64,000 nt of DNA from assembly GCF_030063305.1 (NCBI RefSeq), contig NZ_JASISV010000001.1, forward strand, positions 1-64,000, given 5' to 3'. The notes below the pieces were generated by a model, which saw nothing but the letters and a program-made list of their open reading frames with translations, had not been told where the DNA came from and ran no database searches. The position numbers and the translations under genes are program-made. This document shows positions 35,326-43,960 of the stretch, piece by piece. Source of the DNA: Salinibacterium sp. G-O1 (GTDB taxonomy: Bacteria > Actinomycetota > Actinomycetes > Actinomycetales > Microbacteriaceae). Every line of letters starts with the position of its first letter. Position 1 is the stretch's first letter.

Positions 35326-35458
35326 GATGCACTCCTCAGGTGAGAATAAATTGAACAAATCTTTCAGTGGCCCGACTATAGCGGCGTGAGCGCCTTCGGA
35401 GCGATGGATAGAGGTACCCGGCGCGCTGTGTCGCCGCGGATGCACCATGATTGACTCC

Positions 35459-36484
35459 ATGAAGATCGGAATCCTCACCAGTGGGGGCGACTGCCCCGGC
35501 CTGAATGCTGTCATCCGCGGTGCCGTCCTTAAGGGCACGCAAATCTACAACCGCGAGTTCGTAGGCTTCCGCGACGGCTGGCGCGGCGTCGTCGACGGCG
35601 ACATCATGCCCCTGGAACGCAAAGACATCCAGGGCATCGGCAAGCAGGGTGGAACGATCCTCGGAACCTCGCGCACCAACCCCTTCGAGGGTGACGGCGG
35701 GCCTGAGCGTATTCGCGAGAACATGGAGCGCCTCGGCATCGATTCGCTCATCGCGATCGGCGGAGAAGGCACTCTTGCAGCAGCCAAGAGGTTGACGGAT
35801 GCCGGCATCAAGATCGTCGGCGTGCCCAAGACCGTCGACAACGACCTCTCGGCCACCGACTACACCTTCGGCTTCGACACGGCCACCCAGATCGCGACAG
35901 ACGCGATGGACCGACTTCGCACCACCGGCGACTCCCACGGTCGCTGCATGGTCGCCGAGGTGATGGGCCGCCACGTCGGATGGATCGCCCTGCACTCCGG
36001 GATGGCTGCGGGAGCGCACGCGATCCTGATCCCAGAGCAGAAGACAAGCATCGAGCAGATCTGCGAGTGGGTGAAGTCCGTCATGGACCGCAAGCGCGCC
36101 CCCCTCGTGGTGGTTGCGGAGGGCTTCAAACTCGACACGATGGATGACGCGCACTCCGAACGCGGCCTCGACGCGTTTGGGCGGCCCCGCCTCGGCGGCA
36201 TTGGCGACATCCTCTCGCAGGAGATCGAGGCCCGCCTGGGCATCGAAACGCGCTCCACCACCCTCGGACACATCCAGCGAGGTGGAACGCCAACCTCGTA
36301 CGACCGCGTGCTGGCGACCCGCTACGGAATGGCCGCTGTCGACTCCGTGATCCACGGACGCTGGGGGCGAATGGTCTCGCTCAGTGGCACGACGATCACC
36401 CACGTCGCGTTCGAGGATGCGCTCGGCAAGCTCAACATGGTGCCCCAGTCGCGCTACGACGAGGCCGCAATCCTCTTCGGCTAA
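35459..36484 (+). CDS. pfkA: ATP-dependent 6-phosphofructokinase
   Basis: A 341-aa PFK of the actinobacterial type. Visible motifs are MKIGILTSGGDCPGLNAVIR, IAIGGEGTLAAAKRL, GVPKTVDNDLSATDYTFGFD, MVAEVMGRHVGWIAL and TTLGHIQRGGTPTSYDR. Gly after GGE (rather than Asp as in pyrophosphate enzymes) favours ATP as phosphate donor, while Lys in PKTVDND is the form seen in this ATP-using subgroup. It phosphorylates fructose 6-phosphate in glycolysis. An in-frame ATG at 35447 is an alternative start; homologues begin at MKIGI. Confidence 0.94.
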   Translation: MKIGILTSGGDCPGLNAVIRGAVLKGTQIYNREFVGFRDGWRGVVDGDIMPLERKDIQGIGKQGGTILGTSRTNPFEGDGGPERIRENMERLGIDSLIAIGGEGTLAAAKRLTDAGIKIVGVPKTVDNDLSATDYTFGFDTATQIATDAMDRLRTTGDSHGRCMVAEVMGRHVGWIALHSGMAAGAHAILIPEQKTSIEQICEWVKSVMDRKRAPLVVVAEGFKLDTMDDAHSERGLDAFGRPRLGGIGDILSQEIEARLGIETRSTTLGHIQRGGTPTSYDRVLATRYGMAAVDSVIHGRWGRMVSLSGTTITHVAFEDALGKLNMVPQSRYDEAAILFG

Positions 36485-36488
36485 TGCC

Positions 36489-36893
36489 ATGAACGCACTC
36501 ACGGTCGTCGGATCGATCTTCATCTTCATCGCAGCACTGATCCATCTGATGATCTTCTTCATGGAGAGTGTGCTGTGGTCGCGACCGGCGATCTGGAAGA
36601 GATTCGGACTGGCATCGCAGGAACATGCAGACATCGTGCGACCGATGGCCTTCAACCAGGGTTTCTACAACGTGTTCCTCGCGATCGGGGCGGGCGTTGG
36701 GCTCGTCCTGCTCGGTTCAGAGTCGCTCGGACAGGCCGGTCTCGCCCTGTCGATCTTCGCGGCAGCCAGCATGGTGCTCGCAGCAATCGTGCTTATCGCG
36801 TCTTCGCCCCGGCTCGCCCGGGCAGCAGTCATCCAGGGCCTTGCACCGCTGATCGGGATTGTCCTGCTGGTGCTGTCGATCGGGGTGCTGTAG
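36489..36893 (+). CDS. DUF1304 family membrane protein
   Basis: A 134-aa membrane protein with four hydrophobic helices (VGSIFIFIAALIHLMIFFME first, GLAPLIGIVLLVLSIGVL last) and the DUF1304 pattern HLMIFFMESVLW followed by MAFNQGFYNVFLAIGA. Its function is unknown. It begins 4 bases after the pfkA stop codon, suggesting co-transcription, and converges on hemD. Confidence 0.85.
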   Translation: MNALTVVGSIFIFIAALIHLMIFFMESVLWSRPAIWKRFGLASQEHADIVRPMAFNQGFYNVFLAIGAGVGLVLLGSESLGQAGLALSIFAAASMVLAAIVLIASSPRLARAAVIQGLAPLIGIVLLVLSIGVL

Positions 36894-36899
36894 CCGCCG

Positions 36900-37664
36900 C
36901 TATTCGACGCCGTCCGGAGTCGCGTGCTCGACGAGCGCGGCGATGAGCGATTCCGCAGACCTGTAGTCGGCAATCACGGACACGCGGAGCCCTGCTGCGC
37001 GCGCATCGAACGCGGTGCGCGGGCCAATGCAGGCGACGACCGTGTCCTCAGGGAGTGGAGCTAGTTGGGCTGCAATCTGGCGAGCAACCGATCCTGAGCT
37101 CACCAGAACCGCCTTGATGCGACCGGATGCTACGTCTGCGCGCACGGCGTCGGACGCCGGCACACCCACCGTGCGGTAGGCCGCCACGAACTGCACGTCG
37201 AGCCCGAGGGCACCGAGTCCGGTCACGAGGTTGGGCTCCGCAATGTCTGACTGGGGCACCAGAACGCGACCGCTGATCGCTGTCTTGGGCCACTCCTTCA
37301 CCAGTCCACGCGCAGAATTATCGACAGCCGGCACGAAGTCGACCTGATAACCCGCGAGCGTGAGCGCCGCCGCGGTAGTTTCGCCGACCGCCGCAATGCG
37401 CGTTCCCGCCGGAATTTTTGCGCCCTGCCCTACGAAGACATCGACAGTCGTCGCGCTCGTGATGACCACCCAGTCGAACTGGCCGTCAGATAGCTCGTGT
37501 ATCGCGTTGGCGAGGGCCGGGCCATCGTCGGCGCTCGCAAAATTGATCAGCGGTGCAACGATGGGAATCGCGCCCAGAGTTCTCAGGTCCGCCGCGACTC
37601 CGTCGCCCCATTTTCCGCCTCGGGGAACGAGCACACGCCAACCGCGCAGAGGCTTGGCTGTCAT
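36900..37664 (-). CDS. hemD: Uroporphyrinogen-III synthase
   Basis: A 254-aa two-lobed HemD. It starts RGWRVLVPRGGKWGDGVAAD and contains DWVVITSATTVDVF, AAVGETTAAALTLAGY, VLVPQSDIAEPNLV and AVLVSSGSVARQIAAQL. HemD closes and inverts ring D of hydroxymethylbilane to form uroporphyrinogen III. Sequence conservation in this family is low, but the neighbouring hem genes support the call. It is separated from hemL by three small envelope-protein genes on the same strand. Confidence 0.9.
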   Translation of the reverse strand: MTAKPLRGWRVLVPRGGKWGDGVAADLRTLGAIPIVAPLINFASADDGPALANAIHELSDGQFDWVVITSATTVDVFVGQGAKIPAGTRIAAVGETTAAALTLAGYQVDFVPAVDNSARGLVKEWPKTAISGRVLVPQSDIAEPNLVTGLGALGLDVQFVAAYRTVGVPASDAVRADVASGRIKAVLVSSGSVARQIAAQLAPLPEDTVVACIGPRTAFDARAAGLRVSVIADYRSAESLIAALVEHATPDGVE

Positions 37665-37716
37665 GGCACCATCATCCCCGACCTCGATGGCACATGCTAA
37701 TCGAGGTCAGACGCCG

Positions 37717-37941
37717 TCAGTCGTCGTTACTGAGAATCGCCCATGCGACGACACCGACCGCCACCACAGCGGTGGCGATACCACCGATGATCCATGGCAT
37801 CGGGTTGGCTTCGTAGGAGGTGCGCACCTTCTCGGTCAGTTCCTCGACGTGCTTGGGCACATTGAGCTTCTCTTCGATCGCGTCGAGGGTTGCCTCGAGT
37901 TCGGCCCTGGAGGCCTGGATGCGGCTTTCAACGTCACTCAT
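37717..37941 (-). CDS. DUF3618 domain protein
   Basis: A 74-aa protein with an N-terminal helical DUF3618 segment (VESRIQASRAELEATLDAIE) and one C-terminal membrane helix (WIIGGIATAVVAVGVVAWAI). DUF3618 proteins occur widely in actinobacteria beside holin-like and YtxH-like genes, as here. The role is unknown but probably at the envelope. It overlaps the upstream holin-family gene by 4 bases. Confidence 0.85.
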   Translation of the reverse strand: MSDVESRIQASRAELEATLDAIEEKLNVPKHVEELTEKVRTSYEANPMPWIIGGIATAVVAVGVVAWAILSNDD

Positions 37942-38354
37942 GAGGTCACATTCTTTTCGGTTCCCTTGATGGTGCGGACATCTTTTTTGATGCTCTCAAT
38001 GGTGTCGGTGGGGGCCGGTGGCACGCCCCTCTTCACCGAACGGATTCCGATCAGCGCCAGCACTGCAGCGATGATCAGAATGACCACACCGATGATGAGC
38101 GCAGCGAGCCAGGCCGGCAACACCGTCGCCAGGCCCAAAATGGCGGCCGCAATTAGCACCATAAGGGCGAAGAACGCGAAGGCGGCGGCCCCTGCGAGCA
38201 GACCAATGCCAATTCCCGCGTCTTTGAGCTTGCCGGAGATCTCGTTCTTCAACGACTCAATCTCGTCGCGGACGAGGTCGACCAGCAGGGTCGGGATGGC
38301 GCCAATGAGGGTGAAAAGCGAGCGCCTCGGAGTCTCGCCGCGTTCGCTGGACAT
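37938..38354 (-). CDS. Phage-holin-superfamily (DUF1469-like) membrane protein
   Basis: A 138-aa protein with an amphipathic N-terminus (LVDLVRDEIESLKNEISGKL), two strong membrane helices (GIGLLAGAAAFAFFALMVLI and LPAWLAALIIGVVILIIAAV) and a charged tail. This is the actinobacterial putative holin-superfamily pattern, but there are no phage genes around, so it is an ordinary envelope protein. It forms a trio with DUF3618 and YtxH-like genes. Confidence 0.85.
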   Translation of the reverse strand: MSSERGETPRRSLFTLIGAIPTLLVDLVRDEIESLKNEISGKLKDAGIGIGLLAGAAAFAFFALMVLIAAAILGLATVLPAWLAALIIGVVILIIAAVLALIGIRSVKRGVPPAPTDTIESIKKDVRTIKGTEKNVTS

Positions 38355-38361
38355 CGCGGGC

Positions 38362-38649
38362 CTACTTCGGTGACGTCGACGAGCCGGTCGACGACGTCGA
38401 GGTCTTGGTCGACTGAGCGCCCGACACCTGGCGGACGACCCTCTTCGCGCCGTCGGCGATGAAGTCGGCTACGTCCGGAGCCTTGTCCTTGACGAAATCC
38501 TCGGCAGTGTTGACCTGCTTCTGCACCCGGGGGCTGTTCCAGAACTTGTCAGCAGTCTTGACGATCTTGTTGTAGCTCTCGCGACCGGCACGAGCGCCGA
38601 GTACATACCCGATGCCCATTCCGACGAGCAGCAGAATCTTGCCTTTCAT
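38362..38649 (-). CDS. YtxH-like protein
   Basis: A 95-aa protein with an N-terminal glycine-rich membrane helix (ILLLVGMGIGYVLGARAGRE) followed by a charged helical region and a Ser/Thr tail, the usual YtxH pattern. It is the first gene of the envelope trio. Function unknown; stress-associated membrane roles have been suggested for YtxH proteins. Confidence 0.85.
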   Translation of the reverse strand: MKGKILLLVGMGIGYVLGARAGRESYNKIVKTADKFWNSPRVQKQVNTAEDFVKDKAPDVADFIADGAKRVVRQVSGAQSTKTSTSSTGSSTSPK

Positions 38650-38802
38650 ACGTACACTCCATTTCTGTTGGCGGTACGAAATCTGAAAACTTCTACTCTA
38701 AACATAGCCCCGGTGCCGTTCAGCCGCCTCAGAGAAGGCTGGGGTTCCCTCCTGTGCCGAGCGGCGATAGGGTACGCATTCCCGCCGCGGCATGAAGGTG
38801 GT

Positions 38803-40101
38803 TCAGGCCGGTTGCGCCGCTGCCGCGGCAGCCGCCGCAGCGGGCAGGGCGTCGAGAATGCGCGACACTGCAGTGTCGTCGTGCGCGGCTGAGACGAACC
38901 AGGCTTCAAACACGCTCGGCGGCAGTGAAACGCCAGCATCCAGCATGGCGTGGAAGAACGGAGGAAACCGGAAGGCCTCTTGTGCTTTCACGTCGGCGTA
39001 GTTCAGTGGGGCATCCTCGCGGAAGGCAACGGAGAACAGGTTTCCGGCGTGCTGCACGCTGTGCGCGACGCCCTCCGCTGTCAGCGCGGAGGACACGGCG
39101 CTCGAGATGGTGGATGCCGTCGCATCGAGGTGGCTGTAGACAGCGGCATCCGCAGCCCGCAGGGTCGCGATTCCCGCAGCTACCGCCACGGGGTTGCCGC
39201 TCAACGTGCCGGCCTGATAGACAGGGCCGAGCGGGGCGAGGAGGTTCATCACGTCGGCGCGACCGCCCAGCGCCGCGAGCGGAAGGCCACCGCCGATGAC
39301 TTTTCCATAGGTGACGAGGTCTGGCTGGTACGACGGGTCGAGCCCCCACCAGCCACCGGGTGCAACCCGAAATCCGGTGAGCACCTCATCGATGATGACG
39401 AGCGCGCCGTGCTCGTGAGCGATGCGCGTCAGCTCGGCGTTGAAGCCGGGCTCGGGTGCGACCACGCCCATGTTTGCGGCGGCGGCCTCGGTGATGACGG
39501 CGGCGATCTCGCTGCCGCGCGCAGCGAAGAGCTCCTCGACCGCTGAGATGTCGTTGTAGGGAATAACAATGGTCTGCGCCGCGATCGCAGCGGGCACGCC
39601 GGCCGAGCCGGGGATCGACAGGGTCGCGAGACCCGATCCCGCCTCGGCAAGCAGGCCGTCGGAGTGGCCGTGATAGTGCCCGGCGAACTTCACGAGAAGG
39701 TCCCGGCCTGTCGCGCCGCGCGCGAGCCGGATGGCGGTCATCGTCGCCTCGGTGCCCGTCGACACGAGTCGAAGTCGTTCGACAAGGGATCCGACGCGTT
39801 CGATCACCATTTCGGCAAGTTCCGCTTCGCCCGAGGTGGATGCCCCGAAGCTCAGCCCGCGGGCCGCCGCCGCCTGCACTGCCTCGATCACCGAGGGATG
39901 CGCGTGTCCGAGAATCGCGGGACCCCACGACGTGATGAGGTCGACGTATTCGCGACCCTCGATGTCTGTCACGTAGGCGCCGCGCGCCGAGACCATCGAC
40001 CGGGGTGCGCCACCGACGGAACCGTACGCACGAACCGGCGAGTTCACTCCACCGGGCAACACTGCCCTGGCTCGCGCGAATGCCTCTTCATTGGTGGTCA
40101 T
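38803..40101 (-). CDS. hemL: Glutamate-1-semialdehyde 2,1-aminomutase
   Basis: A 432-aa class-III aminotransferase-fold enzyme. Conserved segments are [50 protein letters not shown] and the PLP lysine in [16 protein letters not shown]. It converts glutamate 1-semialdehyde to 5-aminolevulinate in the C5 pathway, following HemA. The C-terminus ends in an unusual Ala run ([13 protein letters not shown]). It lies 22 bp after hemB. Confidence 0.95.
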   Translation of the reverse strand: MTTNEEAFARARAVLPGGVNSPVRAYGSVGGAPRSMVSARGAYVTDIEGREYVDLITSWGPAILGHAHPSVIEAVQAAAARGLSFGASTSGEAELAEMVIERVGSLVERLRLVSTGTEATMTAIRLARGATGRDLLVKFAGHYHGHSDGLLAEAGSGLATLSIPGSAGVPAAIAAQTIVIPYNDISAVEELFAARGSEIAAVITEAAAANMGVVAPEPGFNAELTRIAHEHGALVIIDEVLTGFRVAPGGWWGLDPSYQPDLVTYGKVIGGGLPLAALGGRADVMNLLAPLGPVYQAGTLSGNPVAVAAGIATLRAADAAVYSHLDATASTISSAVSSALTAEGVAHSVQHAGNLFSVAFREDAPLNYADVKAQEAFRFPPFFHAMLDAGVSLPPSVFEAWFVSAAHDDTAVSRILDALPAAAAAAAAAQPA

Positions 40102-40123
40102 GGTTCGGTCCTTCCCGGACGGG

Positions 40124-41101
40124 CTAAAGGGGCTGTGTCTTCAACGAACGGGCGAGTTCGCTCGCGTAGTAGGTGAGCACGGCGTCGGCCCCTGCACGCA
40201 CGATGCTGGTCACCGACTCGGAGACGGCGCGCTCACGGTCGATCCAGCCATTGGCGGCCGCGGCCTCGATCATGGCGTACTCGCCGGACACCTGATACGC
40301 CCACACCGGAACGGGGCTTACGGCGGCAGCGTCAGCGAGCACGTCGAGGTAACTCATCGCGGGCTTGACCATGACGATGTCGGCGCCCTCGTTCACGTCG
40401 AGCAGCACTTCTCTGGCTCCCTCCCGGCGATTGCCGGGCTCGAGCTGGTAGCTGCGGCGGTCGCCCTGCAGCGTCGACTGCACGGCTTCGCGGAACGGGC
40501 CGTAGAACGCTGACGCGTACTTTGCGGCGTAACCGAGTATGGGGGTTTCAGAAAATTCCGCGGAATCAAGGGCCTCTCGCACCGCGGCGACCTGGCCGTC
40601 CATCATCCCGCTAAGCCCGAGCAGCTGCGATCCAGACTCGGCCTGAGCCACCGCCATGTCTCGATAGCGCTCGAGGGAGGCGTCGTTGTCGACCCGACCG
40701 CGCGCATCCAGAACACCACAGTGGCCATGGTCGGTGAACTCGTCGAGGCAGAGGTCGGTCTGCACCACGAGGCCGTCGCCAGCCTCGGCGACGGCAGCGC
40801 GCGTGGCCACGTTCAGAATTCCGTTGGGGTCTGTCGCGCCGCTGCCCTGGGCGTCCTTGCGCTCGGGAACCCCGAACAACATCACACCCCCGACGCCGAG
40901 CTCGGCCGCCTCGGCGATCGCCCTGCGCATCGAGTCGAGCGAATGTTGAACGACACCGGGCATCGACGAGATGGGCATCGGCTCGGTCGAACCCTCGCGC
41001 ACAAACATGGGCAGGATCAGTTGCGACGCATGCACCCTGGTCTCGGCGACCAGCCGGCGCATCGCAGGAGTTGCCCGAAGGCGGCGCGGACGGATGATCA
41101 C
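40124..41101 (-). CDS. hemB: Porphobilinogen synthase
   Basis: A 325-aa 5-aminolevulinate dehydratase: [18 protein letters not shown] at the N-terminus, [16 protein letters not shown] at the metal-binding site, and the Schiff-base lysines in [12 protein letters not shown] and [11 protein letters not shown]. It condenses two 5-aminolevulinates. The metal site keeps two Cys but has Asp where Zn-type enzymes have the middle Cys (CLD instead of CxC), a mixed form I recall from other actinobacteria. It overlaps hemC by 4 bases. Confidence 0.95.
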   Translation of the reverse strand: MIIRPRRLRATPAMRRLVAETRVHASQLILPMFVREGSTEPMPISSMPGVVQHSLDSMRRAIAEAAELGVGGVMLFGVPERKDAQGSGATDPNGILNVATRAAVAEAGDGLVVQTDLCLDEFTDHGHCGVLDARGRVDNDASLERYRDMAVAQAESGSQLLGLSGMMDGQVAAVREALDSAEFSETPILGYAAKYASAFYGPFREAVQSTLQGDRRSYQLEPGNRREGAREVLLDVNEGADIVMVKPAMSYLDVLADAAAVSPVPVWAYQVSGEYAMIEAAAANGWIDRERAVSESVTSIVRAGADAVLTYYASELARSLKTQPL

Positions 41102-42012
41102 GATGCTCCCATCAGGGCGGCGGCCCCGAGATCGAAGAGTTCCTTCGCAACCCGCGCTGCGACATCCCCCGCCGGATCTTTCGCGTCTGAGACATACAGC
41201 GCGTGCGAGCTCGTGAGCCGATCGGCACCGTTGGCCGAATAGACGCGCGCCGACAGGAACAGCATTCCGTCGTCGATGACGCCGTGCGCTCCGAGGGGTG
41301 CTGAGCAGCCGGCCTCGAGCAGTGCCAGAACCTGCCGTTCGGCATTCACGATGATTCTGGATGTCGCGTGGTCGAGTGCCTTCACGAGCTTCTCGTCGCC
41401 GGAGCGAACCTCAAGCGCCAGGGCACCCTGACCGGGAGCCGTCGGCCAACCGTCCAGCCCGAGGTACTCGGTCACGGCATCGAGGCGCCCCAGGCGAGTC
41501 AGTCCGGCTGCCGCGAGCACCACCGCGTCCAGTTCTCCATCAACGACCTTCCGCAGCCGGGTGTCGACGTTGCCACGGATATCGATGACCTGAAGGTCCG
41601 GCCTGCGCGCGAGCAGCTGGGCCACCCGGCGGGGCGACCCGGTGCCGACGCGGGCACCCTCCGGCAGGGTGTCGAGGGTGAACCCGTCGCGCGCGCACAG
41701 GGCGTCGCGGGCATCCACCCGCTTGGGAACAGCGCCGATGGAGAGCCCAGGCTCCTCCGCCGTCGGAAGATCCTTCAGCGAATGCACCACCACGTCGCAG
41801 CGGCCGTCGCGGAGCGCCTCACGCAGTGCGCTGGCGAAGACGCCGGTGCCGCCGAGGCTCGACAACGACTCGGTCGAGGTGTCGCCCTCGGTGCTGATCG
41901 GGACGATTTCGCACTCGACTCCGGTCTTCGCCGTGAGAGCGCTAGCCATCGAGTTTGTTTGGGCGAGGGCCAGGGTGCTTCCCCTGGTGCCAATGCGCAG
42001 CGTGGTCGCCAT
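41098..42012 (-). CDS. hemC: Hydroxymethylbilane synthase
   Basis: A 304-aa porphobilinogen deaminase: LRIGTRGSTLALAQTNSMAS, VHSLKDLPTAEEPGL, GTGSPRRVAQLLARRPDL and the dipyrromethane-cofactor Cys in LLEAGCSAPLGAHG. It polymerises four porphobilinogens. The start at 42012 shares one base with the hemH stop codon (TAATG), so the two are translationally coupled. Confidence 0.95.
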   Translation of the reverse strand: MATTLRIGTRGSTLALAQTNSMASALTAKTGVECEIVPISTEGDTSTESLSSLGGTGVFASALREALRDGRCDVVVHSLKDLPTAEEPGLSIGAVPKRVDARDALCARDGFTLDTLPEGARVGTGSPRRVAQLLARRPDLQVIDIRGNVDTRLRKVVDGELDAVVLAAAGLTRLGRLDAVTEYLGLDGWPTAPGQGALALEVRSGDEKLVKALDHATSRIIVNAERQVLALLEAGCSAPLGAHGVIDDGMLFLSARVYSANGADRLTSSHALYVSDAKDPAGDVAARVAKELFDLGAAALMGAS

Positions 42013-43184
42013 TACGGGGCCAACCCTGCGACGGCGGGCTTGAAGCCGAGCCGCACGTTCTCGCAGCATCCCGAGCGGCAGACGTCGTACCACGGTCCGA
42101 GATCGGTCAGGGCGGGACGATCGGCGGTGGGGATGCCGTCGCGACGCTCGAGCACGAGGTCGACCAGGCCGGTCACGAACGCGGCGTGCACGCCGGGGGT
42201 CGGGACGCGAACCGCGAAGATCCCATTCTCCACAGCGGTCTCCATCGCCTCGGTATCGAGATCCCACTTCACTTCCATGTGATCGGAGATAAACCCGAGC
42301 GGCACGATGACCACGCCGGTGACACCCTGAGCGCCGAGCTCGGTGATCCGGTCGTTGACGTCCGGTTCGAGCCACGGCTGCGTCGGAGGGCCGGAACGCG
42401 ACTGGTACACGAGGTCCCAGCCCACGGCACTGTCCTGGGCCGCGACGACCACCTCGGCAACGGCGAGGTGCTGGGCCGCGTATGCGCCCTCCGGGCCGAA
42501 TCCGCGTTCCTTCGGGCCTGAGCGCTCGGCGTCCGTGGACGGGATGGAGTGGGTGGAGAAGAGGATGTGCGTCTGCTCGGGGGCGATGCCCTGCGCCGCG
42601 ACATCCGCCAGCCCCTGCCGCACGCCCTCGATGAAGGGCTCGACGAATCCGGGGTGATCGAAGAACTGGCGGACCTTGTCGATCTGCAGCACATCGCCGA
42701 GGCCGGTCTCCTCGAGAGCGATCGCGTAGTCCTCGCGGTACTGCCGGCAGCTCGAATATGAGCTGTATGCGCTGGTGCCGATGGCGATCAGCTTCGTAAA
42801 TCCGCGCTCGTTCGCCTCGGTGAGCGCATCGCGCAGGTACGGATCCCAGTTGCGGTTGCCCCACAGCACGGGCAGGTCGATGTCGCGCCGGGCCAACTCC
42901 GCCTCCAGCGCCGCCTTCAGCTCCCGATTCTGGTCGTTGATGGGGCTCACACCGCCGAACGCCCGGTAGTGATGGGCGACCTCCTCGAGGCGCTCCTCGG
43001 GGATGCCACGGCCTCGGGTGACGTTCCTCAGGAAGGGGATCACGTCATCCTGACCCTCGGGTCCGCCGAAGCTGGCGAGGAGAATCGCGTCGTAGGCGAC
43101 TGGCTCCTCGACGTGCTCCGCACCCTGCTGGGCGGCGGGAGTCGCATTTCGCACCAGAGCGGACTGCCCGTTGGTGACGGTCAC
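42012..43184 (-). CDS. hemH: Coproporphyrin ferrochelatase
   Basis: A 390-aa ferrochelatase. AILLASFGGPEGQDDVIPFL, YRAFGGVSPINDQNRELKAA, the catalytic His in ILFSTHSIPS and Glu in GFISDHMEVKWDLD are present. With chdC beside it, the substrate is coproporphyrin III (CpfC). Cysteines in YSSCRQYRED and the C-terminal VCRSGCCENVR are candidates for the [2Fe-2S] cluster of actinobacterial enzymes. The GTG start overlaps the chdC stop codon (GTGA). It has an N-terminal extension of about 30 residues. Confidence 0.94.
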   Translation of the reverse strand: MTVTNGQSALVRNATPAAQQGAEHVEEPVAYDAILLASFGGPEGQDDVIPFLRNVTRGRGIPEERLEEVAHHYRAFGGVSPINDQNRELKAALEAELARRDIDLPVLWGNRNWDPYLRDALTEANERGFTKLIAIGTSAYSSYSSCRQYREDYAIALEETGLGDVLQIDKVRQFFDHPGFVEPFIEGVRQGLADVAAQGIAPEQTHILFSTHSIPSTDAERSGPKERGFGPEGAYAAQHLAVAEVVVAAQDSAVGWDLVYQSRSGPPTQPWLEPDVNDRITELGAQGVTGVVIVPLGFISDHMEVKWDLDTEAMETAVENGIFAVRVPTPGVHAAFVTGLVDLVLERRDGIPTADRPALTDLGPWYDVCRSGCCENVRLGFKPAVAGLAP

Positions 43185-43864
43185 GACAGCACTTCCGCTA
43201 CCTCGTCGAGGCTGATGCGGCGTCCGGTGTAGAACGGCACCTCCTCGCGCACGTGCCTGCGGGCCTCGGTCTGGCGCAGGTGCCGCATGAGGTCGACCAG
43301 GTCGACGAGCTCGGGAGCCTCCAGCGCGAGAATCCACTCGTAGTCGCCGAGGGCGAAGCTCGCCACGGTGTTGGCGAGAACCTGGCGGTACTCGCTGCCC
43401 TTACGCCCGTGGTCGCCGAGCATCGCCCTGCGCTCGTCGTCGGGAAGCAGGTACCAGTCGTAGCTGCGCACGAACGGGTACACGGTCAGCCAGGCCTCTG
43501 GCTCCTTACCGCGCATGAACGCCGGCAGGTGGTTGGCGGTGAACTCGGCGTCGCGGTGCACACCCATCGCGTTCCAGGTCGGCAACAGCGTGGGAAGTGC
43601 GCGGCGAAGCTCACGCAGGGCCCACTGCAGCGTTTCGGGTTCTGTGCCGTGCAGCCAGATCATCAGGTCGGCGTCGGCCCTCATCGACGACACGTCGTAG
43701 AACCCGCGAATGGTGACACCCGCCGACTCGACGGCCGCAACAGCGGGGGCAAGATCCACGGGTCCGGTCGCGCGCGCAGGATCACGTCGAAGAACCGCCC
43801 ACAGCGTGTAGCCGAGGGGTTCAGAGGCGGTTTCTGCGACGGGCGGGCTAACGCTCTCAGTCAT
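43181..43864 (-). CDS. hemQ: Coproheme decarboxylase
   Basis: A 227-aa ChdC/HemQ of the chlorite-dismutase-like fold. YPFVRSYDWYLLPDDERRAM holds the catalytic Tyr, and MLGDHGRKGSEY the proximal His. It converts coproheme to heme b by two peroxide-dependent decarboxylations, the last step of the coproporphyrin route. GGGAGGA precedes the ATG at 43864. There are 96 bp between it and hemG. Confidence 0.95.
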   Translation of the reverse strand: MTESVSPPVAETASEPLGYTLWAVLRRDPARATGPVDLAPAVAAVESAGVTIRGFYDVSSMRADADLMIWLHGTEPETLQWALRELRRALPTLLPTWNAMGVHRDAEFTANHLPAFMRGKEPEAWLTVYPFVRSYDWYLLPDDERRAMLGDHGRKGSEYRQVLANTVASFALGDYEWILALEAPELVDLVDLMRHLRQTEARRHVREEVPFYTGRRISLDEVAEVLS

Positions 43865-43960
43865 GTCTCTATCCTCCCTTCTGCCCCGTCGGTTAGCGAA
43901 TCCACAGCCTCACAGGCGGCTGTGAGTTCCGCAGACCGGGTCGCGGCGTCCGGGCGGGAG

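Noticed and set aside
37938-38354. Phage remnant suggested by the holin-superfamily gene
   Set aside because: This family is a common chromosomal envelope protein in actinobacteria, and there are no other phage genes, integrase or attachment repeats around it.
41098-42864. 588-codon reading for hemC extending into hemH
   Set aside because: The N-terminal 284 residues are out-of-frame hemH sequence; HemC homology begins exactly at the ATG at 42012.
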